Positions 40,294-49,182 of a DNA stretch of 64,000 bases are shown one piece after another. The stretch comes from Microbacterium sp. zg-B96 (GTDB lineage Bacteria; Actinomycetota; Actinomycetes; Actinomycetales; Microbacteriaceae): the NCBI RefSeq assembly GCF_030246865.1, contig NZ_CP126738.1:1426001-1490000 (forward strand), read 5' to 3'. Numbering within the stretch: position 1 is the stretch's first letter; each line of letters starts with the position of its first letter. A program made the translations under genes and the position numbers. The notes beneath the pieces were generated by a model. It was not told the origin of the DNA. It did not search any database and saw nothing but the letters and a program-made list of their open reading frames with translations.

Positions 40294-43242
40294 CTATACG
40301 TCGAACAGTCCGCGGATGTCGTCGGCGGTGAGCGCCTGCGAAAACAGGTCGTCGTCGTCCATGACCGCCTGGAACAGCCGCGCCTTGCGCTGTTGCAGTG
40401 CCATGACCTTCTCCTCGATCGTGCCCTCCGCGATCATGCGGTAGACGTTCACCGGGCGTGTTTGCCCGATGCGATGGGTGCGGTCCACCGCCTGCGACTC
40501 GGCGGCGGGGTTCCACCACGGGTCCAGGAGAAACACGTAGTCGGCCTCGGTGAGGGTGAGCCCGAACCCGCCGGCCTTCAGGCTGATGAGGAACACCGGC
40601 GCGTCGCCGTCGCGGAACGCGGAGATGACCTCCTCTCGGCGCCGGGTGGAGCCGTCGAGCCAGGCATACGCGATCCCGGCGGCATCCAACCGGCGTGCCG
40701 CCAGCTGCAGGAAAGACGTGAACTGACTGAACACCAGCGCGCGGTGGCCCTCGGCGGCCAGTTCGGTGAGGTGTTCCAGGAGCGCGTCGAGCTTGCTCGA
40801 GCCCAGCCGGGTGTGCCGGCCGTCGATGAGGGCCGGCGCGAGACTCAGCATCCGCAGCAGCGTGAGGGAGCGGAACACGATGAACCGCTGCCGGTCGAGG
40901 TCGTCCAGCAGCCCCAGCACCTTCTGCCGCTCCCGCTGCAGGACGGTGTCGTACAGCGCGCGGTGCTCGTCGCTGAGCGTCACCCACAGCTGCTGCTCCT
41001 GCTTGGGCGGCAGGTCGCCGGCGACGAGGTCCTTGGTGCGGCGCAGCAGGAACGGCCGGATGCGGCGACGCAGCCGCTCCAGGCGCCGGGCGCGATAGGG
41101 CGCGCCCTCCGCGTTCTCGGGGGTCTTGCCCTGCTCGATCGGCCCGACGTACTCCTGGCGGAACTGCCGCGCCGAGGGGAACAGCCCGGGTGCGGTCAGC
41201 GACAGCAGCGCCCACAGTTCGGTGAGGGTGTTCTCCAGCGGGGTGCCGGTGATGGCGAACGTCACGTCGGCGTGCAGAGCCTTCACCGCGCGGTGGAGCT
41301 TGGTGGCCGGGTTCTTGACGAACTGGGCCTCGTCGAGGATGAGCCCCGCCCACTCCACCGCGGCGTACTCCTGGTCGCCCAGGCGCAGCAGCGTGTAGGA
41401 GGTGACGACGATGTCCGCCCCGGCGGCGAGATCGGCCACCGTGACATCGCGCCTGACGGCGCTGGCATCGATCGTGCGGACCACGAGGTCCGGGGCGAAC
41501 CGCTCGGCTTCGGTGCGCCACGTGGCCAGCACCGAGGTGGGCGCGACGACGAGGAAGGGCCGCCGCTCCCCCGCTTCGCGGGTGTGGGCGATGAGCGCGA
41601 GGGTCTGCAGGGTCTTCCCGAGCCCCATGTCGTCGGCGAGGATGCCGCCCAGGCGCTGCCGCCACAGGAACGCCAGCCAGTCCAGCCCCTCCTGCTGGTA
41701 GGGGCGCAGCTCGGCCCGCAGCTGCGCCGGGACGGGCGTCGGCGGCACGGTGGTGGTCTCCCGCAGCGCCTCGACGGTGGCCCGCCACGCGACGGCGGGT
41801 TGGGCCTGGTCGGCGAGGTCCTCGAAGTCGGACCACAGCGCCGTCTGGTACCTGCTGATGCGGGGGCCGGTGTCCCACTCGTCCAGTTCGGCGGCTTCCT
41901 CGAGCAGTTCCCGCAGTCGGTCCAGCGCCGGGTGGGCGAGGGAGAAGTACCCGCCGTCGCTGAGCAGCAGTTTGCGTCGGCGCCGGGTGAGGGCCGTCAG
42001 CAGCGGGGTGAAGGGGATGCGCCGCCCGTCGATGGTGACCAGGATGCCGAGATCGAACCAGTCGGCATCGGTGCTCTCCACGGTGGTGACGGTGATCTCC
42101 GGAATGCCGGTCAGTTCCCGGTAGGTGCGGCGGATGCCGGTGACGTCGCTGTGGACGCCCTCGATCCGCTCCAGCGCCGGCAGCACCGCGGCGGCGAACT
42201 CGGCGGCATCCGCCCCGGTGAAGGAGCCGGCGGGCGTGAACGGCAGGTCGCCGGCGCTGCGCCATGCCGCCTCGACGCGGGCCTGCAGCTGCTGCTCGAA
42301 GGCGGCGTCGCGATCGGCGCTCGCCGGGGAGTCGTACGGCACCGGGGGTGCCCCCGCGTAGCGCCAGGTCAGCGCCACCTCCACCCGGTCGGCCGGTTGG
42401 AACCGCACCGCGACCTCCAGCCGGGGCGGCAGCGCGGGTGGGGGGTGGATGCCACGGCCGAGGCTCACGGGCGTCTGTCGGGTCAGCCGCGGCAGGTGGT
42501 CGCGCAGGAACTCGTCGGCCTCTGCCGCCGGAACGATCACGGGAGACCGCGACTGCAGCAGTGCGTGAGCGGCGTCCGGCACCGCAGCCGGTGCGAGCGT
42601 CACCGCGATGCGCTCCCCCACCGCATCGAACCGGTACAGGCCGACGTGACCGATCGTGCGGACGGTGCCGGCATCCACCGGGGCGCCGTCGATCATCACC
42701 TGTGCGGCCACCGCCAGCCCGTGGCCGTTGCGCTCGGCGTGGAGGGAGACCGCCGCCTCCCGGGCGAGGGCCACCGTCTGGTGCGGCTTGGGTGCGGTCA
42801 GCGGGATCCCCCGCGTCTGCGCGGCGGCCAGGTGAGCCCACAGCAGGTGGGATTCGACGTCGTCCAGCGTCAGCCACTCCGACCCGTCCGGCATGGTGCC
42901 GAGGGTGCGCGCGTCGCGGGCGATGCTGTACAGCTCCACGAACCAGCGCCCCTGCGCGGGGTCGTATCGGTGCCCAGGGCGGCGCAGCGCATCCCAGGAC
43001 ACCTGGCCCTTGATCCAGCCGCGCACGCTGCGCTCCAGCGGTCGCAGCGCCAGTGACAGGTCGTCGCTGGAGTGGTGCAGTCCGCGTGCTGTCGCCGTCT
43101 CGACGCGAGTGGGCGCCCACCGCGACTCGGCACGCCGCACCCGCTGGCGCAGTTCCACGCCGAGCGCGAGCCCGGGCACGGCGCCGGCGGGCGCCGGCGC
43201 GGTGAGCACCTCGCGCCAGTCGGGCGTCGCGCGCGAGGTCAT
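40294..43242 (-). CDS. SNF2-family DEAD/DEAH-like helicase
   Basis: The 982-residue protein is a Swi2/Snf2 ATPase that translocates on double-stranded DNA. The ATPase core starts near residue 512 (LRPYQQEGLDWLAFLW); Walker A is ADDMGLGKTLQTLAL (about 536-550), motif II is LILDEAQFVKNP, motif III is ITGTPLENTLTELW, and the second RecA lobe has ALVFSQFTSFLQLAA and DRTHRIGQTRPVNVYR. The first 500 residues are a family-specific region without a known catalytic motif; no SWIM zinc finger is visible. Bacterial relatives include HepA/RapA-like remodelers. GAGG precedes ATG 43242. It is not a normal member of the nusB-pyrR neighbourhood. Confidence 0.92.
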   Translation of the reverse strand: MTSRATPDWREVLTAPAPAGAVPGLALGVELRQRVRRAESRWAPTRVETATARGLHHSSDDLSLALRPLERSVRGWIKGQVSWDALRRPGHRYDPAQGRWFVELYSIARDARTLGTMPDGSEWLTLDDVESHLLWAHLAAAQTRGIPLTAPKPHQTVALAREAAVSLHAERNGHGLAVAAQVMIDGAPVDAGTVRTIGHVGLYRFDAVGERIAVTLAPAAVPDAAHALLQSRSPVIVPAAEADEFLRDHLPRLTRQTPVSLGRGIHPPPALPPRLEVAVRFQPADRVEVALTWRYAGAPPVPYDSPASADRDAAFEQQLQARVEAAWRSAGDLPFTPAGSFTGADAAEFAAAVLPALERIEGVHSDVTGIRRTYRELTGIPEITVTTVESTDADWFDLGILVTIDGRRIPFTPLLTALTRRRRKLLLSDGGYFSLAHPALDRLRELLEEAAELDEWDTGPRISRYQTALWSDFEDLADQAQPAVAWRATVEALRETTTVPPTPVPAQLRAELRPYQQEGLDWLAFLWRQRLGGILADDMGLGKTLQTLALIAHTREAGERRPFLVVAPTSVLATWRTEAERFAPDLVVRTIDASAVRRDVTVADLAAGADIVVTSYTLLRLGDQEYAAVEWAGLILDEAQFVKNPATKLHRAVKALHADVTFAITGTPLENTLTELWALLSLTAPGLFPSARQFRQEYVGPIEQGKTPENAEGAPYRARRLERLRRRIRPFLLRRTKDLVAGDLPPKQEQQLWVTLSDEHRALYDTVLQRERQKVLGLLDDLDRQRFIVFRSLTLLRMLSLAPALIDGRHTRLGSSKLDALLEHLTELAAEGHRALVFSQFTSFLQLAARRLDAAGIAYAWLDGSTRRREEVISAFRDGDAPVFLISLKAGGFGLTLTEADYVFLLDPWWNPAAESQAVDRTHRIGQTRPVNVYRMIAEGTIEEKVMALQQRKARLFQAVMDDDDLFSQALTADDIRGLFDV

Positions 43243-43311
43243 GGCCTCATCCTCACCGACCCCGCCGACATGGCCGGCAGGGTCGGCAGGTGAACCGCGG
43301 CATCCGCCCGG

Positions 43312-43722
43312 TCAGGACGCGCGTGCGATGCGGGCGAGCACGCCGTGGACGAACGACCCGGAGTCGTCGGTGGAGAACTCCTTGGCCAGTTCCACGGCCT
43401 CGTCGATCGCGACGGCGGCGGGGACCTCGTCGTTGTGCAGGATCTCCCACGCGGCCATCCGCAGGATCGCGCGGTCGACGGCGGGCATGCGGGCGAGAGT
43501 CCAGTCCTTCGAGACGGTGGTGATCTGCTCGTCGATCTCGTCGCGGTTGTCGATGACACCGTCGACGATCTCACGGGCGTACAGCCAGGATGCCTCGCGG
43601 GCGGGTTCGTTCGCGGCGCGCTTGGCCTCGGCGGCCAGGGTCACCCCGAGGTCGTCACCGCGGATGTCGGACTGGTACAGGATGTCGAGGGCGCGCTTGC
43701 GTGCCTTGGTGCGTGCACTCAT
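43312..43722 (-). CDS. nusB: Transcription antitermination factor NusB
   Basis: A 136-residue all-helical RNA-binding protein that joins NusE (S10) at boxA of rRNA operons. It begins with an Arg/Lys-rich helix (SARTKARKRALDILYQSD) and ends with the conserved AIDEAVELAKEFSTDDSGSFVHGVLA. It starts 13 bp after efp, the usual efp-nusB pair. In Streptomyces the next gene is bldD; here it is an SNF2 helicase. Confidence 0.96.
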   Translation of the reverse strand: MSARTKARKRALDILYQSDIRGDDLGVTLAAEAKRAANEPAREASWLYAREIVDGVIDNRDEIDEQITTVSKDWTLARMPAVDRAILRMAAWEILHNDEVPAAVAIDEAVELAKEFSTDDSGSFVHGVLARIARAS

Positions 43723-43735
43723 GAAACGGCGGCGC

Positions 43736-44296
43736 TCAGCTGACGCGGCCGAGGTAGTCACCCGTGCGGGTGTCGACCTTGACCTTCGTGCCCTGCTCGA
43801 CGAACAGCGGCACCTGGATCTCGTAGCCGGTCTCCACGGTCGCGGCCTTCGTGCCGGCCGACGAACGGTCGCCCTGCAGGCCCGGCTCGGTGTAGGTGAT
43901 CTCGAGCACGACGGATGCCGGCAGCTCGACGTACAGCGGGTTGCCGTTGTTCATCGCGATCTGCACCTGCTGGTTCTCCAGCAGGAAGTTCTTCGCGTCG
44001 CCGACGACTGTGGCCGGCACGTTGATCTGGTCGTAGTCGGCCACGTCCATGAACACGAAGCTCTCGCCGTCGTTGTACAGGTAGGTGAAGTCGCGACGAT
44101 CGACGTTCTCGATCTCGATCTTGGCGCCGGCGTTGTACGTGCGGTCGACGGTCTTGCCCGACACGACGTTCTTGAGCTTGGTGCGCACGAAGGCGCCCCC
44201 CTTGCCCGGCTTGACATGCTGGAACTCGATGACGTTCCAGAGCTGGCCGTCGATGCTGAGGACGACGCCGTTCCTGATGTCTGCGGTGGATGCCAT
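43736..44296 (-). CDS. efp: Elongation factor P
   Basis: The 186-residue three-domain translation factor relieves ribosome stalling at proline runs. Domain I has the tip loop [19 protein letters not shown], with the lysine that is unmodified or differently modified in actinobacteria. Domain III ends with [28 protein letters not shown] box about 60 nt upstream gives a 52-nt leader; the ribosome binding site is weak (GGAC/CCTTCC region). aroQ lies 86 bp upstream; the pepQ gene found between aroQ and efp in mycobacteria is absent. Confidence 0.97.
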   Translation of the reverse strand: MASTADIRNGVVLSIDGQLWNVIEFQHVKPGKGGAFVRTKLKNVVSGKTVDRTYNAGAKIEIENVDRRDFTYLYNDGESFVFMDVADYDQINVPATVVGDAKNFLLENQQVQIAMNNGNPLYVELPASVVLEITYTEPGLQGDRSSAGTKAATVETGYEIQVPLFVEQGTKVKVDTRTGDYLGRVS

Positions 44297-44354
44297 GGGA
44301 AGGGAAGGTCCATTCGTGTGAGGGATTCGGGCACCGCGTGCGGGCCCGGCGTCG

Positions 44355-44360
44355 ATTCTA
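44355..44360 (-). promoter_or_regulatory. Candidate -10 box for efp-nusB
   Basis: TAGAAT on the minus strand lies in the 86-bp gap between aroQ and efp and would start the efp-nusB transcript about 52 nt before the ATG. Confidence 0.42.
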
Positions 44361-44382
44361 CGGGATACGGCGCGGTGCGCTC

Positions 44383-44847
44383 TCAGCCTTCGGCGTGACC
44401 GGTGATGACATCCAGCAGCAGTGACACCGCGCGGGCGTACCCCGCGACCCCTTCCCCGATCACGTGGACAGCGGCGACGTCGGCGACGTAGGAGTGGTGA
44501 CGGAACTGTTCGCGGGCGTAGATGTCCGAGACATGCACCTCGGCGACCGGCAGCGCCACACCGCTCAGCGCGTCCCGCAGTGCAATGGACGTGTGGGTGA
44601 GCCCACCGGGGTTGATCACGATGCCGGCGCAATCCTCACGCGCGGCGTGGATGGCGTCGATGAGCACCCCTTCGTGGTTGCTCTGCACGGCGCGCAGCTC
44701 GAAGCCACGCGCGGCCGCGGCATCCGTTGCGATCCTCTCGACGTCGGCGAGGGTCTCCCGGCCGTACAGGGCGGGTTCGCGGGTTCCCAGCAAATTGAGG
44801 TTCGGGCCGTTGACGAGCAGGAGTCTGCGGGGGGTGGGGGTGGTCAC
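44383..44847 (-). CDS. aroQ: 3-dehydroquinate dehydratase, type II
   Basis: The 154-residue type II dehydroquinase performs the third shikimate step. Signatures are [17 protein letters not shown] with the catalytic Tyr of PALYG, the histidine in [13 protein letters not shown], and the substrate loop [17 protein letters not shown]. It starts with GTG 44847, six nucleotides after a TAAGGT box, so it seems to have its own leaderless promoter rather than being read only with the aro operon upstream. Confidence 0.97.
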   Translation of the reverse strand: MTTPTPRRLLLVNGPNLNLLGTREPALYGRETLADVERIATDAAAARGFELRAVQSNHEGVLIDAIHAAREDCAGIVINPGGLTHTSIALRDALSGVALPVAEVHVSDIYAREQFRHHSYVADVAAVHVIGEGVAGYARAVSLLLDVITGHAEG

Positions 44848-44853
44848 CCTGGC

Positions 44854-44859
44854 ACCTTA
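44854..44859 (-). promoter_or_regulatory. -10 box for aroQ (leaderless)
   Basis: On the minus strand TAAGGT is followed by GCCAGG and GTG 44847. It follows the hairpin that ends the GNAT gene. Confidence 0.45.
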
Positions 44860-44870
44860 CTGCCCTCCCG

Positions 44871-44951
44871 GAGACAGGCGATCTCACCGGCACAGGACGA
44901 TCCACGCCGAAACGTCCTGTTCTGGGGAGTTCTCCTGTGCTGGGAAGTCTC
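44871..44951. repeat. Palindromic element between the GNAT gene and aroQ
   Basis: Inverted arms CCGGCACAGGA (44887-44897) and TCCTGTGCTGG (44933-44943) pair with one G-U wobble. An alternative pairing joins ACAGGACG (44892-44899) with CGTCCTGT (44913-44920), and outer GAGAC/GTCTC bases close the whole. It begins right after the GNAT stop codon and may end the alaS-aro transcript before the aroQ promoter. Confidence 0.55.
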
Positions 44952-45516
44952 AGTGGGGGTCGCGTGCGACCGGCAGGTCCCGTGCCATGACGATCTCCGG
45001 CCCGATCGGGCCGTCCAGGGTCTCCCCGGTGGGGATGAACCCGGCCCGCCGGTAGGCGGCCTGGGCGCGCGCGTTGTCGCGGTGCACGTCCAGGTGCACG
45101 CGGCGCAGCCCGACCGAACGCACCCAATCCGCCGCGGTGTCCAGCAGCAGGTCGATCGCGCCGGAGCCGCGACTGTCCGGCCGCACCCACACGCCGACGA
45201 CATCGGCGCGGCGGTCGTCGACGAACCGGCCCAGGTGATCGGTCTGCCCGGTGGCCCGCACCAGCACGACGACGCTTCCCACCGGTTCGTCACCGAGGGT
45301 CGCGATGAACTGGGCAGCGGTCTCGCCGAGCGCGGCATCCGCGGTGCGCGACTGCCAGAACTCGTCGCTGCGTGCCGCGGTCGTGGCGTGGCTATCCAGG
45401 AATGCGATCGCCGCGTCGGGGTCCGCGGTGGCCGCCAACCGCAGCGCACGCACCTCACGCCATTCGTCGGCGCGGATGCGCCGCACCGACAGGCGAGGGT
45501 CGACAGCCCGGTTCAC
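44950..45516 (-). CDS. GNAT-family N-acetyltransferase
   Basis: The 188-residue protein has the GNAT fold: VGVWVRPDSRGSGAIDLLL is the acetyl-CoA pyrophosphate loop (R-G-S-G-A), and VHLDVHRDNARAQAAYRRAGF is the C-terminal motif B. The substrate is unknown. GTG 45516 overlaps the aroB stop by 4 nt (GTGA), so it is translated with the aro operon. A GNAT gene between aroB and aroQ is not part of the conserved mycobacterial order; it may be a lineage-specific addition. Confidence 0.88.
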   Translation of the reverse strand: MNRAVDPRLSVRRIRADEWREVRALRLAATADPDAAIAFLDSHATTAARSDEFWQSRTADAALGETAAQFIATLGDEPVGSVVVLVRATGQTDHLGRFVDDRRADVVGVWVRPDSRGSGAIDLLLDTAADWVRSVGLRRVHLDVHRDNARAQAAYRRAGFIPTGETLDGPIGPEIVMARDLPVARDPH

Positions 45517-46601
45517 TCCGCGAGTTCCTGATACGCAGCGAACAGCAGCGAGTCGTCGGGCGCCTGCAGGACGGTGGGGCGGGCGATGTCGTCGAGCACG
45601 ATGAAGCGCAACATGCCGCCGCGGGTCTTCTTGTCGCGCTGCATCGTCGCCAGCAGCTGTGGGAACGCGCCGGGGCGGTAACTGCGCGGCAGGCCCAGGA
45701 TGCCGAGGATGTCCCGGTGCCGCTGCACCGCGGCATCCGGCAGGCGCCCTGCCAGCCGCGACAGCTCGGCGGCGAACATCATGCCCACCGAGACCGCCGC
45801 ACCGTGACGCCACTGGTACCGCTCGGCGTGTTCGATCGCGTGGCCCAGGGTGTGGCCGTAGTTGAGGATCTCGCGCAGCCCCGCCTCGCGGAAGTCCTCA
45901 CTGACGACGCGGGCCTTCATGTCGATCGCGAGCTCGATGCTGCGGCGGAACGAAGCGCTGGCGGGGTCGACGACGGCAACCGGGTCGGCCTCGATGAGAT
46001 CGAGGATCTCGGGTGCCCAGATGAAACCGGCCTTCACGACCTCGGCGAACCCTGCCACCCGTTCGTTCGTGGCAAGGGTGTCCAGCAGCTCCAGGTCGCA
46101 CAGCACCGCGTGCGGCGCCCAGAAGGCGCCGACGAGGTTCTTGCCCTCGGCGGTGTTGACCCCGGTCTTGCCGCCGACGGCGGCATCGACCATCCCGAGC
46201 ACCGTGGTCGGCACCAGCACGACCTTCACGCCCCGCAGCCACGTCGCCGCGACGAAGCCGGCGACGTCGGTCACCGCTCCCCCGCCGAACCCGATGACGA
46301 TGTCGGTGCGGGTGAAGTCGGCCTGCCCCATCACCTGCCAGCAGAAGGCGGCCACCTCGATGCGCTTACCCGCCTCCGCGTCGGGGATCTCCGCCAGCAG
46401 CACCTGCCGGCCCCCGCCGAGCGCGTCGGCCAGGGACAGGCGCAGGGCCTCGGCGGCATCCCGCAGTGTCGGCGGGTGCACGATCAGCAGCTTCTGCGCC
46501 TCGGCTGGTACGAATTCGGGGAGGCGCGAGAGGATGCCACGCCCGACCACGATGTCGTACTCGGCGTTCCCGGTCACCGAGATGGTGGTGGTGTCGGTCA
46601 T
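45513..46601 (-). CDS. aroB: 3-dehydroquinate synthase
   Basis: The 362-residue NAD- and zinc-dependent enzyme converts DAHP to 3-dehydroquinate. The NAD-binding glycine run is FGGGAVTDVAGFVAATWLRG, with VPTTVLGMVDAAVGGKTGVN and zinc ligands in LNYGHTLGHAIE. It overlaps aroK by 4 nt upstream and the GNAT gene by 4 nt downstream. Confidence 0.97.
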   Translation of the reverse strand: MTDTTTISVTGNAEYDIVVGRGILSRLPEFVPAEAQKLLIVHPPTLRDAAEALRLSLADALGGGRQVLLAEIPDAEAGKRIEVAAFCWQVMGQADFTRTDIVIGFGGGAVTDVAGFVAATWLRGVKVVLVPTTVLGMVDAAVGGKTGVNTAEGKNLVGAFWAPHAVLCDLELLDTLATNERVAGFAEVVKAGFIWAPEILDLIEADPVAVVDPASASFRRSIELAIDMKARVVSEDFREAGLREILNYGHTLGHAIEHAERYQWRHGAAVSVGMMFAAELSRLAGRLPDAAVQRHRDILGILGLPRSYRPGAFPQLLATMQRDKKTRGGMLRFIVLDDIARPTVLQAPDDSLLFAAYQELAE

Positions 46602-47131
46602 GACTGCTCCTGGTTCGGCTCGGTGTCGCTGGCCCAGCGGACGACGGCGTCGACGACGTCCTGCAGTGGTCCGTGCGAGGTGTCGAAGGTCACGTCGGCG
46701 GTCGATTCGTACAGCGTGCGCCGTGCCTGGTAGATCGCCTGCCACTGGGCGATGGCGTCGTCGCCCTGCAGCAGCGGCCGCGAGGTCACGCGTCGGGACG
46801 AGCTGCGCAGTCGCGCCGCGATGGTCTCCGGGTCCACCGTCAGCAGCACGACGCGGTGGCCGGCGAGTTCGGTGCGGGTGTCGGGGTGCACCACGGCCCC
46901 GCCGCCGAGGGCGACGACCCCGCCCGCGGCGAGGGCGCGGTGCACCGCCTCCCGCTCGAGGGCACGGAAATGCGGCTCGCCGTAGTCGGCGAAGATCTGC
47001 TCGATGGCGCCGTGGTCGCGCACCACCGCGGCATCCGTGTCGGCGAACGGCATGCCCAGCCGCTTCGCGACCCGGCGCCCGACGCTCGTCTTGCCGGCAC
47101 CCATCGGGCCGATGAGGACCAGGGCGCTCAT
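46598..47131 (-). CDS. aroK: Shikimate kinase
   Basis: The 177-residue P-loop kinase phosphorylates shikimate. Walker A is [15 protein letters not shown] near the N terminus, shikimate binding uses FADTDAAV and the GGG of [11 protein letters not shown], and the lid is in [10 protein letters not shown]. It overlaps aroC by 4 nt and aroB by 4 nt. Confidence 0.97.
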   Translation of the reverse strand: MSALVLIGPMGAGKTSVGRRVAKRLGMPFADTDAAVVRDHGAIEQIFADYGEPHFRALEREAVHRALAAGGVVALGGGAVVHPDTRTELAGHRVVLLTVDPETIAARLRSSSRRVTSRPLLQGDDAIAQWQAIYQARRTLYESTADVTFDTSHGPLQDVVDAVVRWASDTEPNQEQS

Positions 47132-48339
47132 GCCAGCGCGGAGTCGCTGGCTGTCGTCGTGCGCAGGGTCTCGGGGATCGCGGCGAGGTAGGCCTGAAGA
47201 TTGCGGCGGGTCTCGCCGACGCTGTCGCCGCCGAACTTCTCCAGCACCACTTCGGCCAGCACGATCGCGGTCATCGCCTCAGCCACGACGCCGGCGGCAG
47301 GCACCGCGCACACGTCGGAGCGCTGGTGGTGCGCCGATGCGGCGTCGCCGGTGGTCACATCGACGGTCCGCAGCGAATGCGGCACGGTGGCGATCGGCTT
47401 CATTCCGGCTCGCACGCGCAGCACGGTGCCGGTGGACATGCCGCCCTCGGTGCCGCCGGCACGGTCGCTGGCGCGGGTGATGCCGGCACCCGTCGCGAAC
47501 AGCTCATCGTGAGCGGCCGAACCGCGACGGCGCGTGGTCTCGAAGCCGTCGCCGACCTCGACGCCCTTGATCGCCTGAATGCTCATCAGCGCCTGCGCGA
47601 GCTTTGCGTCCAGGCGGCGGTCCCAGTGCACGTGGGAGCCCAGCCCGGGCGGCAGTCCGTAGGCGAGCACTTCCACGACGCCGCCGAGCGTGTCGCCGTC
47701 CTTGCGGGCGTCGTCGACTTCGGCGACCATCGCGGCGCTGGTGGCCTCGTCGAAGCAGCGCAGCGGGTCGGCGTCGAGCGCGTCGACGTCGCCGGGAGTG
47801 GGAAGTCTCGCGTCATCGGGCACGCGGACCGGCCCGATCGAGAGCGTGTGACTGACCAAGCGGATGCCGAGTTCGCCGAGGAACGCCCGGGCGACCGCTC
47901 CCAGCGCGACGCGTGCAGCCGTCTCTCGGGCGCTGGCGCGCTCCAGGATGGGACGGGCTTCGTCGAAGTCGTACTTCTGCATGCCGACCAGGTCGGCGTG
48001 ACCGGGGCGGGGACGGGTGAGCGGGGCGCCGCGGCCGCGGGACATGTCGGTCAGGTCGACCGGGTCCGGGCTCATGACCTCGACCCACTTGGGCCACTCG
48101 GTGTTGCCGATGCGGATCGCGATCGGGCTGCCCAGGGTGAAGCCGTGGCGCACCCCCGACGAGATCGTCAGCTCGTCCTGCTCGAACTTCATGCGCGAGC
48201 CGCGACCGTAGCCGAGCTTGCGGCGGGCGAGGTCGGCTTGGATCGCGTCGCGTGAGATGGGCACGCCTGCGGGCAGGCCCTCCATGATGGCGACGAGTTC
48301 GGGGCCGTGGGATTCGCCGGCCGTGAGCACGCGGAGCAT
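47128..48339 (-). CDS. aroC: Chorismate synthase
   Basis: The 403-residue FMN-dependent enzyme makes chorismate from EPSP. It begins [21 protein letters not shown] and has the conserved [15 protein letters not shown] and [19 protein letters not shown] 48339 is set by GGGAGGA eight nucleotides upstream, four bases after the aroE stop. Chorismate feeds the trp genes at 16256-19076, although trpE is not in this window. Confidence 0.97.
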   Translation of the reverse strand: MLRVLTAGESHGPELVAIMEGLPAGVPISRDAIQADLARRKLGYGRGSRMKFEQDELTISSGVRHGFTLGSPIAIRIGNTEWPKWVEVMSPDPVDLTDMSRGRGAPLTRPRPGHADLVGMQKYDFDEARPILERASARETAARVALGAVARAFLGELGIRLVSHTLSIGPVRVPDDARLPTPGDVDALDADPLRCFDEATSAAMVAEVDDARKDGDTLGGVVEVLAYGLPPGLGSHVHWDRRLDAKLAQALMSIQAIKGVEVGDGFETTRRRGSAAHDELFATGAGITRASDRAGGTEGGMSTGTVLRVRAGMKPIATVPHSLRTVDVTTGDAASAHHQRSDVCAVPAAGVVAEAMTAIVLAEVVLEKFGGDSVGETRRNLQAYLAAIPETLRTTTASDSALA

Positions 48340-48343
48340 TCGC

Positions 48344-49180
48344 CTATCCTCCCACGAGCGCACGGCGCATTTCGGCGAGCACGGCCTGTTCGTCGGGCAG
48401 CACCGCTCCGGTGTCGCCGCCGGTGAACACCCGGACCTGCAGCAGGGCCTGGTGCAGCAGCATCCCTTCGCCCGACAGGGTCGGGTGCCCTGCCCGCGTC
48501 CAGGCATCCGACAATGCCGTCGGCCAGTGGCCGTAGACGACGTCCATCAGCAGACCCCCTGCCGCCGCGAGTGCGTTGGCGGATGCCGCGGCCACCCGCG
48601 CGTCCCCGGGGATCGTGGCGACGGTGACGGGCATGGGTGCGTGAGCGGCGGCATCCATCGGCACCGGCACCACCACGATCCCGAGCCGGTCTCCCAGCGC
48701 CTGCAGTGGGGCCACGGCGGCAGGGCGCCGCGCGACGATCTCGACGTGGCGGGCGCCGAGCTCGGCCAGCGCGGCCAGCGCCGAGGTGGCCGTCGCGCCG
48801 GCGCCGACGATGCGCGCCCCGTCGAGCGAGTCGACGCCCGCTTCGCGCAGGGCACGCACGATGCCGCCGGCATCGGTGTTGAACCCGCGCGGTCCATCGG
48901 CGTCCAGTAGCAGCGTGTTCACCGCGCCGGTCACTTCCGCGCAGTCATCCCGCCATTTCGCCGCGGCGAACGCGGCGCCCTTGAGGGGCATGGTCAGTGA
49001 CAGCCCGCGCAAGCCGGAGCCGCGGGCGGCGAGGGTGTCGGCGAACGCCGCTTCGGGTACCCGCCGGCGCTCGAAGGTCCAATCCAGGCCCAGCGCCCGG
49101 TACGCCGCGGTGTGCAGTTGCGGCGACCGGCTGTGCGCGATCGGGTCGCCCCAGACCTCCAGTGCCGTGCGTTCAGTCAC
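48344..49180 (-). CDS. aroE: Shikimate dehydrogenase
   Basis: The 278-residue NADPH enzyme reduces 3-dehydroshikimate. Substrate binding is in [19 protein letters not shown], the catalytic lysine in [12 protein letters not shown], and the NADP loop is [16 protein letters not shown] 49180 lies 2 nt after the mltG stop. The order mltG-aroE-aroC-aroK-aroB is conserved in actinobacteria. Confidence 0.95.
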   Translation of the reverse strand: MTERTALEVWGDPIAHSRSPQLHTAAYRALGLDWTFERRRVPEAAFADTLAARGSGLRGLSLTMPLKGAAFAAAKWRDDCAEVTGAVNTLLLDADGPRGFNTDAGGIVRALREAGVDSLDGARIVGAGATATSALAALAELGARHVEIVARRPAAVAPLQALGDRLGIVVVPVPMDAAAHAPMPVTVATIPGDARVAAASANALAAAGGLLMDVVYGHWPTALSDAWTRAGHPTLSGEGMLLHQALLQVRVFTGGDTGAVLPDEQAVLAEMRRALVGG

Positions 49181-49182
49181 CC

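Noticed and set aside
40393..43056. 887-codon plus-strand frame across the SNF2 gene
   Set aside because: The minus frame carries all SNF2 ATPase motifs; the plus frame has no recognisable motif.
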